A stretch of DNA of 64,000 nucleotides from contig NZ_QMED01000002.1 of the NCBI RefSeq assembly GCF_003286125.1, positions 148,634-212,633 of the forward strand, in the 5' to 3' direction. Both the position numbers and the translations under genes were made by a program. Under the pieces are notes generated by a model. The model searched no databases and had not been told where the DNA came from. It was given only the letters and a program-made list of their open reading frames with translations. The DNA comes from Algibacillus agarilyticus (lineage in GTDB: Bacteria > Pseudomonadota > Gammaproteobacteria > Enterobacterales > Alteromonadaceae). Below, piece by piece: positions 1-10,005 of the stretch. Position 1 is the stretch's first letter; every line of letters begins with the position of its first letter.

Positions 1-2
1 AT

Positions 3-143
3 TCATCATCAAGTACAACATCTTCATATACCGACACGATGGCTCAATCAGATGAACGCATCACAACCCGCGCCTTAAAGATTCAACGCCACTACTACAG
101 CAATAGCTTACCGCATCAAAACAGTATTTCAGCAACCGCTTAA
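3..143 (+). CDS. C-terminal fragment of an unknown protein
   Basis: An open frame runs in from the left edge and ends with TAA at 141-143, giving about 46 residues of a C-terminus rich in Ser and Thr followed by a basic stretch (RALKIQRHYY). The other two forward frames are stopped early, which supports this one. No domain can be recognised and the start lies outside the window. The next gene begins about 280 bases downstream after AT-rich DNA, so it is probably a separate transcription unit. Confidence 0.4.
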   Translation, partial: SSSSTTSSYTDTMAQSDERITTRALKIQRHYYSNSLPHQNSISATA

Positions 144-423
144 GCTTTAGATTACGAATAAACCGACTTATTTCGTCATTGTATAGTCAAAAATTTTAGT
201 CTTATTACGATTTAAGATTAATTATCGTATTTCTATTCGTGTTTCTGTTCGTATTAACAATTTAATTCATAAGCAAAAAATAAACAGTCACACCTGACGG
301 GCGTCGTTCTAACTTTTAATAAAAATAATAAACGCATCTTGTCTGTAATTGCTACTATGTAAAGATTACCTTTTACGTCTGCCGTCATTATGGCTCAATG
401 CAACATCACAAATATCTAAACTC

Positions 424-2427
424 ATGAAAACAAAAACGTTAATTTGGTCCAGTGCATTAATTTTAAGTTTATTTTTAATCTGGCTATTGCCCGCGGGGTC
501 AATAATCTCATCATCACAACAAGTAAACACGGCGCAAAATAATCAACTTAATGACCCATTTGTATCAGGCTCAAACCTTCATGTAACTCAAGGTGCTGCC
601 GCTGGCTATGTAGCCGATAAGCAATGTGAAAATTGTCATGCTGGGCATACAGAGTCATACCAACATATTGGTATGTCTAAATCCTTTAAGCGCCCAGCGA
701 TAACGCATTTTATTGAATCGTTTGATCAAGCCCCATATTTTCATAAACCATCAGAACGCTATTATCAAATGCAACAAAATGGTGATGATCTCCAATTTAT
801 ACGTTATCAGTTAGATGATCAGCAGCAACCAATTAATCTTTTTAAACGTAAAGTGGATTATATTATTGGTTCTGGCAACACCACACGCAGTTATTTATAT
901 CAAACTGAAAATGGTGAAATGTTTCAGCTACCTTTAGGTTGGTATTCACAAACCCAACAATGGGCCATGGCGCCGGGATTTGATAAACCTAAACACGCAG
1001 GCGTCACCCGTCCTATTCAACGTCAGTGTTTGTTTTGCCATAATGCATTACCCGACGTCGCTACCGATAGTGATTTGCATTGGCAGCCTCATTTTTTTCC
1101 TAAAACATTACCACAAGGTATTGGCTGCCAACGTTGTCATGGCCCAGGAGCAAAACACATCAATACGGTTTTAGCGCCCGATACCACACTTGATAAAATT
1201 AAAGCCGCCATAGTTAACCCAGCTAAATTACCTGTTCAGCAGCGAGATTCAGTGTGCTTTCAGTGCCATTTATTACCCAGCGTTGCGTTAACCGGTATAC
1301 GTAAATTTGACCGACCTGATTATTCTTTTCGCCCAGGCGACGATATTTTCGACTATATCGCGCATGTCGACATTACCGAATCAGATAAAAGCCAAGATGA
1401 GCGCTTTGAAATAAATCATCACGCCTATCGATTACGCAAAAGTAAGTGCTTTACACAAAGCGAAGGCGCTTTAACTTGTATTAGCTGCCATAACCCACAT
1501 AAAAAAGTTGCCGCGAGTGCTAAAACTGAACATTATCAAAATGTTTGCCTTAGTTGTCATACTGAGCCTCACCCTGTATCAGCCATAGCAAACACTAAAA
1601 TTAACGACGATGATTGTGTTAGTTGTCATATGCCCAAACGCCGAACACAAGATGTTGTGCATGTCGTCATGACAGATCACAAAATACAACGCCAATTAAC
1701 CGATCCTCAACCGCTAACCACATTAAAAGAAACCGAGCCAACAATTACCGGCATTGAGTTTTTGTTATCGGATAAAGCACCAAAAGATGCGGTAGGTGAA
1801 GTATATAAAGCGGTCACATTATTAAGAACAACACCGACGGCTAACTATGTAGATTATTTAAAAATGATGTTAGCTCAAAGTAAAATACAAGATATACAAC
1901 CCTACTTTGATCTCGCACAAGGCCAGTTAACGTTACAACGTTATGACGAAGTACTCACAACCACAAGTTGGTTGCTATCACGTGAGCCAGACAATTTTAG
2001 GGTAAAACAGTGGCGTGGAACCGCCTTTATTGGCTTAAATAAATTAGATGAGGCCATGGCTATTTTTGAACCGTTAGTCGCGCAACAACCTAAGGTGGCC
2101 GAAATTCAATTCAATTTTGCTTTACTATTATACGCAAAACAAAACTATCACTTAGCAAAAGACTATTTAGCGAAGACCCTTAAACTCCGAGATACCATGC
2201 CACAGGCTTGGTTTTATCAAGGGTTAGTCAATATTCATCTTAATAATAAGCAAGCCGCCATAAATGACTTTATCTCGGTATTAGCGATTGATCCAAGCTA
2301 TACCCGAGCCTACCTTGAACTCAGTAAGCTATATCAACAAGAAGGCGATGCCGTTGCGGCTAAACGGTATCGATTACACGGCATAAAAAACGCCCGTGAA
2401 CCACTGCTACTAAATGAAATACAATAG
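424..2427 (+). CDS. seven-haem cytochrome c with C-terminal TPR repeats
   Basis: A 667-residue exported protein that should carry seven c-type haems and take part in periplasmic electron transfer; substrate unknown. The ATG at 424 opens a good signal/anchor sequence (MKTKTLIWSSALILSLFLIW); an in-frame TTG at 349 would add 25 unlikely residues. Seven CxxCH sites are visible: QCENCH, QCLFCH, GCQRCH, VCFQCH, TCISCH, VCLSCH and DCVSCH, near residues 68, 202, 235, 277, 352, 374 and 398. GCQRCHGPG and TCISCHNPH are typical of the doubled-CXXCH/cytochrome c554-like group. The last ~170 residues form helical TPR-like repeats that could bind a partner. No reductase or maturation gene lies nearby, so the specific role is open. 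Confidence 0.85.
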   Translation: MKTKTLIWSSALILSLFLIWLLPAGSIISSSQQVNTAQNNQLNDPFVSGSNLHVTQGAAAGYVADKQCENCHAGHTESYQHIGMSKSFKRPAITHFIESFDQAPYFHKPSERYYQMQQNGDDLQFIRYQLDDQQQPINLFKRKVDYIIGSGNTTRSYLYQTENGEMFQLPLGWYSQTQQWAMAPGFDKPKHAGVTRPIQRQCLFCHNALPDVATDSDLHWQPHFFPKTLPQGIGCQRCHGPGAKHINTVLAPDTTLDKIKAAIVNPAKLPVQQRDSVCFQCHLLPSVALTGIRKFDRPDYSFRPGDDIFDYIAHVDITESDKSQDERFEINHHAYRLRKSKCFTQSEGALTCISCHNPHKKVAASAKTEHYQNVCLSCHTEPHPVSAIANTKINDDDCVSCHMPKRRTQDVVHVVMTDHKIQRQLTDPQPLTTLKETEPTITGIEFLLSDKAPKDAVGEVYKAVTLLRTTPTANYVDYLKMMLAQSKIQDIQPYFDLAQGQLTLQRYDEVLTTTSWLLSREPDNFRVKQWRGTAFIGLNKLDEAMAIFEPLVAQQPKVAEIQFNFALLLYAKQNYHLAKDYLAKTLKLRDTMPQAWFYQGLVNIHLNNKQAAINDFISVLAIDPSYTRAYLELSKLYQQEGDAVAAKRYRLHGIKNAREPLLLNEIQ

Positions 2428-2481
2428 GCCAAACTGGCAAATTTATGAACTCAGTGAATACTAAACAAGAAAAGGTAGAGA

Positions 2482-2970
2482 CTAACGAATACTGACAACG
2501 GTATAAAAAATTTCGTTTGTATTAATTTTTATCGATATTTCATCATCGACATAACAGTTAAACAATGCTGCACCTAAAGGGGCGTTGCGGGTAATAACAT
2601 TAATTGATTTTGTGTTGTTTGATAATTTGATCCCCCCTGCACTCGGTCCTATTAGATAATATGATTCGTTTTCATACTCATCAACAACGACAACAAGACA
2701 GCCTAAGTCAACTTTACTTTTGTTCGAGGGAGCGCGTAAAGCTAAGCCTTGCCATTGCTTGATCGCCAATTTTAACTCAGCAACGCGTTGCGATTGACCG
2801 TGCGCTAAATAAGACGCCTCTAATCCCACTGTATCATATTGTGTTTCGGGCTTACTTTGCTCATGTGTTGCCAAATCTCGAGCATCATTAGCGGCAGCTG
2901 TCGCAATTGAGAGTAGCTTTTCTAATTCATGAATCAGTAAGGGTATAAGTTCGGTTGACGTCATAGGCAT
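2482..2970 (-). CDS. GreA/GreB-family elongation-factor-like protein
   Basis: A 162-residue protein resembling the GreA/GreB family, whose members bind in the RNA polymerase secondary channel. The C-terminal FKBP-like domain is the best evidence: VITRNAPLGAALFNCYVDDEI matches the family pattern ITPxSPLGxALxGxxxGDEV. The N-terminal ~75 residues are helical and could be the coiled coil, but they diverge from true GreA. It is more likely a stand-alone GreAB-like paralogue of the Rnk type than the main GreA. A second ATG lies two codons inside the chosen start. It is convergent with the cytochrome gene. Confidence 0.7.
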   Translation of the reverse strand: MPMTSTELIPLLIHELEKLLSIATAAANDARDLATHEQSKPETQYDTVGLEASYLAHGQSQRVAELKLAIKQWQGLALRAPSNKSKVDLGCLVVVVDEYENESYYLIGPSAGGIKLSNNTKSINVITRNAPLGAALFNCYVDDEISIKINTNEIFYTVVSIR

Positions 2971-3079
2971 ACATTAATAATCTAAGAGTTAAACGAGCAG
3001 TGTCGTGCAATTAAGTAGAGTAGTCAAATGAAGTAAAGATAGCAGCCTCTGCCATCTTTATATTGGTGATCTGGTTATT

Positions 3080-3273
3080 TATAGTCAAAGCTACCGCGTC
3101 CTGCTCTCGCGCCTTACCTGCATCCATGCAGGCAAGCTTCGAGACGCCATAAGCATATGCTCTACTATGTGATTGGAGCCGCCTAAATGGATTTAGGTGT
3201 TAGAACGACGCAGGAGCCAAAGTCGAGAGTAAGCGCTGACAATGAACCATAAAACCTGAGCGAGAAGACTATA
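3080..3273 (+). repeat. dispersed repeat family A, copy 1 (MITE-like, 194 bp)
   Basis: Begins TATAGTC and ends GACTATA, inverted termini. The interior (imperfect palindrome around CCTGCATCCATGCAGG, then GCCTAAATGGATTTAGG) recurs nearly unchanged at 13423-13694 and 47694-47964 and in shortened form at 46722-46850. This copy lacks the ~75 bp that follow the left terminus in the longer copies. It fills most of the 428-bp gap 2971-3398, which holds no gene. No coding capacity. Confidence 0.85.
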
Positions 3274-3398
3274 CTTAGAGAAACGTTCGCATGCAGAGGG
3301 ACTAAAAATGATGAATCACTAGACGACTTTGACGCAGATACTAACGAATATAGTACGAGCCTCCGTGAATGATTAAATCACATCTGAAAACTAAATTT

Positions 3399-4139
3399 TT
3401 ACCAAATACGAATAAAGCGTAAGCTAACCGATGTACTATCAAATTCACTCGTGAACCAATCTGATTTTCCATCTTCAACTTTATCAATTTGATTGTATTC
3501 GTATTCTAATTTTTGCGTTTCAGCCTTTGCAATTAAACTCCATTTACGACTAAACCGATAATTAACCGCAAGGTGTGCATTATAGCTCGTTTCGGCATCA
3601 CCAACCCCCGCATCAGCCCCGGCGTGTATCACTAACTTATTCGTTATCGGGATATCCGCTTTCAGGCCCATCGTGGCATCAATCCAGCTTGAATCAATTT
3701 CAAGCTTTTCGTTTGCCGTTTGTAACATAAACTCTTGTTGGTTAACGCGTATGCCTAAATTAACAAATAAGTGCTTTCCGCCTGATAACTTAACAATACG
3801 ATGACCAAAAGAAAACGCTCCAACGGCTGAATCAAAAGCGAAAGAATCATTTTCAACTGTTTGGCTTAATTTATTAGGGATATAACGATAATCAATGCGC
3901 CAACGGCCATTAGTGCCATAACCATCAAAAGAAAGTAACGATTTAGCGATATCGGATGAGTTCACTTCAACATCGCCGATAAATTGATGTTGCTGTTGGT
4001 TAAAGTCTTGCGTTTTAAACGTTAACTCACCTTGTTGCACTGTAACACCGAAACCAGTTCCAAAATGCCAGCCAGCTTGAGCAGAAAATGCAAAAGTACT
4101 TACGCTTAGTGCAATAGTCCATGTCAGCATTTTTTTCAT
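3399..4139 (-). CDS. predicted outer-membrane beta-barrel protein
   Basis: A 246-residue protein with a clear signal peptide (MKKMLTWTIALSVSTFAFSAQA) followed by alternating polar and hydrophobic strands and a C-terminus ending in aromatic Trp (VSLRFIRIW), typical of a small outer-membrane barrel. The start has a good ribosome site (AAGGATATACCG before the ATG). No family could be assigned; no motif shows transport or enzymatic activity. It stands alone between a mobile repeat and coaD, transcribed divergently from coaD. Confidence 0.6.
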   Translation of the reverse strand: MKKMLTWTIALSVSTFAFSAQAGWHFGTGFGVTVQQGELTFKTQDFNQQQHQFIGDVEVNSSDIAKSLLSFDGYGTNGRWRIDYRYIPNKLSQTVENDSFAFDSAVGAFSFGHRIVKLSGGKHLFVNLGIRVNQQEFMLQTANEKLEIDSSWIDATMGLKADIPITNKLVIHAGADAGVGDAETSYNAHLAVNYRFSRKWSLIAKAETQKLEYEYNQIDKVEDGKSDWFTSEFDSTSVSLRFIRIW

Positions 4140-4378
4140 TCGGTATATCCTTATCTACTTCATATTATAAAAAACAGCGTAATTATACGCATATCAAATG
4201 CGAGTTAATAGAGCTAGAGCACATGTTAATCTATATTTAATATCAAATAGCTAAAGATTGATTTATTAATATACACCTTAAATTTACAAACTTAATCATT
4301 CCCTCTATTGCACGACAGATCAAATAGTTAACATAATCTTGTCAGACTGTTCCCATCGTTAGGCTTGCGGATAAATAG

Positions 4379-4912
<534 letters not shown>

Positions 4913-4938
4913 GGCGACCTCAAAAGCGGTCAATAAAG

Positions 4939-5136
4939 CTAAATATCATGATAAGACTTTTCTTTTAAATCACGTTTTTTTTCTTCTAATTGCTCATGGT
5001 AAGTCAGTAACCAATCACATAAAAAAACGAGTCCGGCAGTTGCGATTATGTAACCTCCAATCACGGCGGTCGCAAATAGTGAAAACATCATTCCCTTGAA
5101 CCTATTCTTCCTAAGCGATGAATAGAGTTTAGTCAT
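4939..5136 (-). CDS. small single-pass membrane protein, hypothetical
   Basis: Encodes up to 65 residues: a short basic N-terminus, one strongly hydrophobic segment (MFSLFATAVIGGYIIATAG) and a charged tail (EQLEEKKRDLKEK). Two adjacent internal ATGs at 5091 and 5088 follow AAGGGA and could be the real start, giving a 50-residue protein. The gene lies convergent to coaD, 26 bases past its stop. The hydrophobic-then-charged pattern looks like a genuine small membrane protein, but no family is recognised and a chance ORF is possible. Confidence 0.4.
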   Translation of the reverse strand: MTKLYSSLRKNRFKGMMFSLFATAVIGGYIIATAGLVFLCDWLLTYHEQLEEKKRDLKEKSYHDI

Positions 5137-5290
5137 AAAAAAGTGATAAGTGAGCGTATTCGATGAATGCTTATACCTTGGTTTAAGTCATGTGAGTATC
5201 GATAAACTTAAGTGTTTGTTTATTATGCCTATATATTAGTAATGTAAGAAAGATCTCACATGCAAATAATTTATATCTTAACCCCTTATT

Positions 5291-6109
5291 TTATTCGGAT
5301 TGACAATAATCGCAATACACGCTCGCTCGTTGGCCAATTTTGCACTCAATTAAGGGTTGAGTACAATTAACACAAGGTTCGCCCGCTCGACCATATACAT
5401 TCAGTGATTGCACAAAATACCCTGGTTTACCATCAGCTTGCGTAAAATCTTTAAGGGTTGTACCGCCTTGTTTAATTGATTCTGCCAATACTTTTTTGAT
5501 CACGGTAACGAGTTTATCAATTTCATCTTTCGTTACGGTTTTAGCCGCTCTTAAAGGATTAATCCCGGCTAAAAAAAGTGACTCATTTGCATAAATATTA
5601 CCAACACCAACAACCACTTTGCTATCCATAATAAAGTTTTTAATCACCGTGTTTTTTTTCTGTATTTTTTCAAATAAGTAATTTGCATTAAAATCATCTA
5701 ATAAGGGTTCAGGCCCTAAATGCGCAAGTTGACTTAACGGCGTTGCTTGTTGCCAATCTTGCCATAACACAGCACCAAAGCGTCTCGGGTCATTCAAGCG
5801 TAAAATTTTATTATTAGTAAACTGTAGCTCAAAATGGTCATGCTTTTTAACGTCGGCATCGGTCGATAAAATGCGCAACGAGCCTGACATACCAAGATGA
5901 ATAACGAGCTGCCCCATTTTACTTGCCAGTAGCAAATATTTACCACGGCGTTCAACTTTATCAATTGTTTGGTTGGTCAGTAAATCAACATCTTCCGGTA
6001 TAGGCCACCGCATACCACGGTGCCTAACAATCACTTTAGCAACCGTTTGATTTAAAATGTGCGGCTCTATGCCTAAACGGGTGACTTCTACTTCAGGTAA
6101 TTCGGGCAT
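5291..6109 (-). CDS. mutM: formamidopyrimidine-DNA glycosylase
   Basis: Bifunctional DNA glycosylase/AP lyase that removes 8-oxoguanine and other oxidised purines. The 272-residue protein starts MPELPEVEVTR, giving the catalytic Pro2 and Glu3 once Met is removed. The DNA-intercalation/helix-two-turn-helix region contains VVGVGNIYANESLF and the C-terminus holds the four-Cys zinc finger (CVNC...CDYC). All key residues are present. It lies 33 bases downstream of the small membrane-protein gene at 6143-6625 on the same strand and may be cotranscribed with it. Confidence 0.97.
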   Translation of the reverse strand: MPELPEVEVTRLGIEPHILNQTVAKVIVRHRGMRWPIPEDVDLLTNQTIDKVERRGKYLLLASKMGQLVIHLGMSGSLRILSTDADVKKHDHFELQFTNNKILRLNDPRRFGAVLWQDWQQATPLSQLAHLGPEPLLDDFNANYLFEKIQKKNTVIKNFIMDSKVVVGVGNIYANESLFLAGINPLRAAKTVTKDEIDKLVTVIKKVLAESIKQGGTTLKDFTQADGKPGYFVQSLNVYGRAGEPCVNCTQPLIECKIGQRASVYCDYCQSE

Positions 6110-6142
6110 GTTAAATACTCATCAATTGCATAGGTTAATTTA

Positions 6143-6625
6143 TTAAGGCTTTAATAATGGAGGTCGGTATTGATTATCCAGCACTAACCAACGATCTATC
6201 TGAATATCTTGAATAATGAGCTCATGCTGAGTTTCAAATATTTTAAATGTATAACCTTGATGCTGGCCCGCTAACCAAGCAGTAACAACATAATCTGGGT
6301 ATTGAGCTAACGCATACGCGCTGACTTGTGCAGGGCTTAAAATAATCCCTTGTAAGTTAACCCAAGAAGCGATGGTTTTCTCGAGTAACGCCGCCTCAAG
6401 TCCTTTATCTGGATTAGTACGCCAACTTCGACCGATTCGCTCAATTGAATATCCCGGCACATCTAATGTGAGTAAAATTTGATCAGTCGGTAAAACGGAT
6501 ACTTGATCACCGGTTTGCTCAACACTACCTAATATTTTTTGATGCACACCATTAAAGATCAAAATCATCGCTAAGCTAGAAAAAATAAGAACATTATTCC
6601 AACCTTTGCGCGTTAAACGAACCAT
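6143..6625 (-). CDS. conserved hypothetical membrane-anchored protein upstream of mutM
   Basis: A 160-residue protein with one N-terminal transmembrane segment (NVLIFSSLAMILIFNGV) after a basic leader and a soluble domain of about 125 residues that would face the periplasm. No catalytic motif or named family is recognised. The ribosome site AAGGATAAATTTT precedes the ATG. Its position between rpmG and mutM with a short gap suggests cotranscription with mutM, but the sequence says nothing of a DNA-repair role. Confidence 0.6.
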   Translation of the reverse strand: MVRLTRKGWNNVLIFSSLAMILIFNGVHQKILGSVEQTGDQVSVLPTDQILLTLDVPGYSIERIGRSWRTNPDKGLEAALLEKTIASWVNLQGIILSPAQVSAYALAQYPDYVVTAWLAGQHQGYTFKIFETQHELIIQDIQIDRWLVLDNQYRPPLLKP

Positions 6626-6728
6626 AAAATTTATCCTTGTTTACGACAGTAAAAAAACAAATGAGAAAAAACAACGAGGCTATGTTAGCGAGCGAGGATG
6701 CGGGGTGCAACCGTAAATTTTAGGCAAT

Positions 6729-6757
6729 AAAAAACCCGGACAAGCCGGGTTTTTTTA
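6729..6757 (-). terminator. bidirectional intrinsic terminator after rpmBG
   Basis: Stem CCCGG/CCGGG with flanking A/T pairs extending it and a five-base loop (6735-6749), with a run of T on both strands. It lies 20 bases past the rpmG stop and upstream of the 6143-6625 gene, so it should end the rpmB-rpmG transcript. Confidence 0.85.
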
Positions 6758-6776
6758 ATTTCTTAAACAAAAAAGC

Positions 6777-6932
6777 TTACTTAATTTTGGCTTCTTTGAA
6801 TAAAACATGTTGGCGTACTTTTGGATCGAATTTTTTGATCTCAAACTTACCTGGCATGTTACGCTTGTTCTTATCTGTGGTATAGAAATAACCTGTACCA
6901 GCAGTAGAAACTAACTTAATTTTATCACGCAT
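6777..6932 (-). CDS. rpmG: 50S ribosomal protein L33
   Basis: A 51-residue ribosomal protein of the large subunit, read directly from the minus strand: it starts [19 protein letters not shown] and ends [10 protein letters not shown], the typical proteobacterial bL33 sequence and length. It is the Cys-free (zinc-independent) form. It lies 12 bases after rpmB and is cotranscribed with it from the promoter at 7256-7284; the terminator at 6729-6757 follows. Confidence 0.97.
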   Translation of the reverse strand: MRDKIKLVSTAGTGYFYTTDKNKRNMPGKFEIKKFDPKVRQHVLFKEAKIK

Positions 6933-6944
6933 TTCCGGCTACCT

Positions 6945-7181
6945 TTAAATTTTTTCACCGCGCGCGCGGATCTCAGTTAAAACGGCGTCAATACCTTTTT
7001 TGTCAATGATACGCATACCTTTGGTTGATAAACGCAATTTAACAAAACGGTTTTCAGTTGCAACCCAAAAACGGTGCGACTGTAAATTAGGTAAGAAACG
7101 ACGCTTAGTTGCATTTTTAGCATGCGAGCGGTGGTTTCCAACCGCTGGCTTTTTGCCAGTAACTTGGCATACTCTAGACAT
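6945..7181 (-). CDS. rpmB: 50S ribosomal protein L28
   Basis: A 78-residue large-subunit ribosomal protein starting [20 protein letters not shown], with the conserved [12 protein letters not shown] and [17 protein letters not shown] blocks; standard length. It is the first gene of the rpmB-rpmG operon. A strong sigma-70 promoter lies about 75-100 bases upstream and a GGAGA ribosome site precedes the ATG. Confidence 0.98.
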   Translation of the reverse strand: MSRVCQVTGKKPAVGNHRSHAKNATKRRFLPNLQSHRFWVATENRFVKLRLSTKGMRIIDKKGIDAVLTEIRARGEKI

Positions 7182-7255
7182 TGCTGTGTCTCCAATTCAT
7201 CTTAAGCTATCACTTAAGAATTACATTCTGCGTACCCTGATTCAAGAGGGCGCAA

Positions 7256-7284
7256 TTTATACAGATAAATAGAAGCAAAGTCAA
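7256..7284 (-). promoter_or_regulatory. sigma-70 promoter of rpmB-rpmG
   Basis: On the minus strand TTGACT (-35, 7279-7284) and TATAAA (-10, 7256-7261) are separated by exactly 17 bases, a near-consensus promoter as expected for ribosomal protein genes. Transcription should start near 7249. Confidence 0.75.
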
Positions 7285-7318
7285 CTTACTTCTATAAAAT
7301 TGCCTAATTTTTTTACAA

Positions 7319-7993
7319 TTAAAGTAAACCCATTTCGGCAAAAGAAATGACCTCTCCATCGCCTACAATAAAATGATCGAGTACGCGGATGTCAACTAAA
7401 CCTAATGCAGCGATCAAACGTTGGGTTATTTGCTTATCTGCATGGCTAGGTTCAGCTACACCTGAAGGGTGATTGTGCGCTAGTATAATCGCAGCGGCTC
7501 TAAGTTCAAGTGCTTTTGTTACAACAACCCGAGGATAAACGGCAGCGCCATCTATTGTGCCAAAAAATATCGGTTCATATTTAATAACACGGTGTTGATT
7601 ATCTAAAAAAATACAAGCAAAAACCTCAAACGGTTCATCACGCAATTGTGCCGTTAAAAAATGCTGGCATGCATTAGAAGAATCAAGCACCTGCCCTTTT
7701 TTTAAATTTTCAGATAAAAAGCGCTTGGTCATTTCAACACTAGCTTGTAATTGTGCAAATTTAGCCGCGCCTAAACCTTTACCCACACTAAATTGCTGAA
7801 GGTCAGCCGCTAGCAATTGGCGCAAGCTCCCAAAATCACGTAACAACATTTGTGCTAACTCAACAGCACTACATCCCTTAACACCCGTTCTTAAAAAAAT
7901 AGCTAATAATTCAGCATCACTTAAACTATTAGCACCAATGGCGAGTAACTTCTCGCGTGGCTGTTGCTCAGCAGGCCAATCCTTTATACTCAT
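7319..7993 (-). CDS. radC: RadC-family JAB/MPN-domain protein
   Basis: A 224-residue RadC (UPF0758) protein. The N-terminal helix-hairpin-helix-like part ([19 protein letters not shown]) is followed by the metal-binding JAMM motif [14 protein letters not shown] near residue 170. The family was once linked to DNA repair; its true function is uncertain. The gene holds its usual place between rpmB and coaBC and is divergent from coaBC. Confidence 0.95.
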   Translation of the reverse strand: MSIKDWPAEQQPREKLLAIGANSLSDAELLAIFLRTGVKGCSAVELAQMLLRDFGSLRQLLAADLQQFSVGKGLGAAKFAQLQASVEMTKRFLSENLKKGQVLDSSNACQHFLTAQLRDEPFEVFACIFLDNQHRVIKYEPIFFGTIDGAAVYPRVVVTKALELRAAAIILAHNHPSGVAEPSHADKQITQRLIAALGLVDIRVLDHFIVGDGEVISFAEMGLL

Positions 7994-8152
7994 ATCTCAT
8001 CCTTAACGAGTGCTTACTTACCTACTACCGCCTATAAAGTAAACGGGTAGTAAAAATTCACACATATAATGCATTGACAAATAACCCGATTTACAACAAG
8101 GTTACGCATCTTAAGTCTTGATGATGATTAACAATTTATCAATGGGGATTTT

Positions 8153-9361
8153 GTGAATTACTTACAAAATAAAAAAATACTGTTAGGTATAACCGGCGGT
8201 ATCGCCGCTTATAAAGCAGCAGACTTGGTTAGAAAACTAAAAGAAGTCAATGCAGACGTAAGAGTGGTCATGACAGCGGGTGCAATGGCCTTTATTACAC
8301 CACTCACATTACAAGCTTTATCCGGTAACCCGGTCGCGACCAGTTTACTAGATACCGACGCAGAGGCCGCAATGGGCCATATTGAGCTCGCTAAATGGGC
8401 TGATGTGGTGTTAATAGCCCCTGCAAGCGCCAATACCCTTGCATGTTTAGCCAATGGCTTAGCGGGTGATTTACTGTCTACTTTATATTTAGCAACCCCC
8501 GCACCTGTTGCCGTTTGCCCAGCCATGAACCAACAAATGTGGGCTGCAAAACCGACTCAACGCAATATACAAACACTCATAAAAGATGACGTAAGCATCT
8601 TTGGCCCGGGTTTGGGTGCACAAGCCTGTGGCGATATCGGCGCAGGTAGAATGCTTGAACCACTCGAAATTGTCGCTCATTTGCAAAGTTTGCTGGCACC
8701 TAAGCCACTGCTGAATAAAAAAATAGTGATCACAGCCGGTCCGACACAAGAATCAATCGACCCTGTTCGTTATATTTCAAACCACAGCTCAGGAAAAATG
8801 GGCTATGCGTTAGCACAAGCGGCACAACAACTCGGTGCAGATGTTCATTTAATATCAGGACCTTGCGCATTAACAGCACCGCATGCCGTTCATACAACAA
8901 CCGTTACATCAGCCGACGAAATGCTAGCAACAACACTAGAAAATATCGATAATGCCGATGTTTTTATTGGCTGTGCAGCCGTCGCAGATTACAAGCCTCA
9001 AACCGTTGCAGCGCAAAAAATAAAAAAAACAGCGCAAAGTGAAATGTCGATAGCGCTCACACGTAATCAAGATATCTTAGCCACGGTTGCTAACTTACCC
9101 AACAAACCCTTTACCGTTGGTTTTGCCGCCGAAACACAAGACATAGAACATTATGCTTTAGATAAATTACAGCGCAAAAATTTAGACATGATAGCCGCAA
9201 ACAATGTGGCAATAGCAGGACAAGGGTTTGGCGCCGAGCAAAACGCACTGATGGTCTACACCCCCAATAGCCAACATGAATTAGCATTAAACGATAAAAC
9301 ACGCTTAGCAACCGATTTGATCCAACTTATTGCAGAGCAAATAAATCAACATAACAATTAA
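8153..9361 (+). CDS. coaBC: bifunctional phosphopantothenoylcysteine decarboxylase/synthetase
   Basis: Two-domain cytoplasmic enzyme (402 aa) of CoA synthesis: the N-terminal flavoprotein CoaC decarboxylates phosphopantothenoylcysteine made by the C-terminal CoaB ligase. Visible CoaC features are [28 protein letters not shown] with the catalytic His, and PAMNQQMW; CoaB begins around residue 190 with the [25 protein letters not shown] region. The start is GTG, five to six bases after GGGG. In E. coli dut follows coaBC; here slmA follows directly after 22 bases. Confidence 0.97.
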   Translation: MNYLQNKKILLGITGGIAAYKAADLVRKLKEVNADVRVVMTAGAMAFITPLTLQALSGNPVATSLLDTDAEAAMGHIELAKWADVVLIAPASANTLACLANGLAGDLLSTLYLATPAPVAVCPAMNQQMWAAKPTQRNIQTLIKDDVSIFGPGLGAQACGDIGAGRMLEPLEIVAHLQSLLAPKPLLNKKIVITAGPTQESIDPVRYISNHSSGKMGYALAQAAQQLGADVHLISGPCALTAPHAVHTTTVTSADEMLATTLENIDNADVFIGCAAVADYKPQTVAAQKIKKTAQSEMSIALTRNQDILATVANLPNKPFTVGFAAETQDIEHYALDKLQRKNLDMIAANNVAIAGQGFGAEQNALMVYTPNSQHELALNDKTRLATDLIQLIAEQINQHNN

Positions 9362-9383
9362 CTTAGAAAACGGAAACATAGCA

Positions 9384-9986
9384 ATGCCAGCAGTCACCAA
9401 GAAAAAAGGCGAAAGAAAACATCAAATACTCCAATCATTAGCCCAAATGTTGGAATCAAACCCAGGCCAGCGCATTACAACCGCAAAATTGGCAGAAGCA
9501 GTAGGCGTAACCGAAGCCGCGTTATATCGTCACTTTCCGAGTAAAGCGCGCATGTTTGAAGGTTTATTAGATTTTATAGACGAAAGTTTATTTACGCATA
9601 TCAACACCATACTCGAAAAAGAAAAACAAGCATCAGTGCGTAGTTTTCAAATTAGCCAACTCGTTTTAATTTTTGCCGAACGCAATCCGGGGATTTCACG
9701 TTTACTTAGTGGTGATGCATTAATGGGCGAGCAAGCTAGATTACGCGATCGCGTTAATCAAATATTCGATAAACTTGAGCTACAATTAAAACAAGTATTA
9801 CGTGAACGAAAACTACGCGAAGGTAAAGCCTTTGATTACAACGAAGCCATGGTTGCTAATCAACTCGTTTGTTGGATCGAAGGTAAAATAGGTCAATTTG
9901 TACGCAGTGATTATCAACGTAAACCCTCTGAAAATTTAACCGCTCAGTGGAGCGTGTTTGAAAAAACACTTTTTCCACAACAATAA
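9384..9986 (+). CDS. slmA: nucleoid occlusion factor SlmA (TetR family)
   Basis: A 200-residue TetR-like DNA-binding protein that stops FtsZ ring formation over the nucleoid. The N-terminal helix-turn-helix is plain ([20 protein letters not shown], then [20 protein letters not shown]), and the rest fits SlmA better than metabolic TetR repressors. The position next to coaBC is its conserved location. It is followed 19 bases later by the WD40 lipoprotein gene, so the two may share a transcript with coaBC. Confidence 0.93.
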   Translation: MPAVTKKKGERKHQILQSLAQMLESNPGQRITTAKLAEAVGVTEAALYRHFPSKARMFEGLLDFIDESLFTHINTILEKEKQASVRSFQISQLVLIFAERNPGISRLLSGDALMGEQARLRDRVNQIFDKLELQLKQVLRERKLREGKAFDYNEAMVANQLVCWIEGKIGQFVRSDYQRKPSENLTAQWSVFEKTLFPQQ

Positions 9987-10005
9987 GTCATAAAAAGGCA
10001 AAACC

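Noticed and set aside
300-312. 13-base match (GCGTCGTTCTAAC) to the interior of repeat A
   Set aside because: Too short, lacks both termini; may be a decayed copy or chance.
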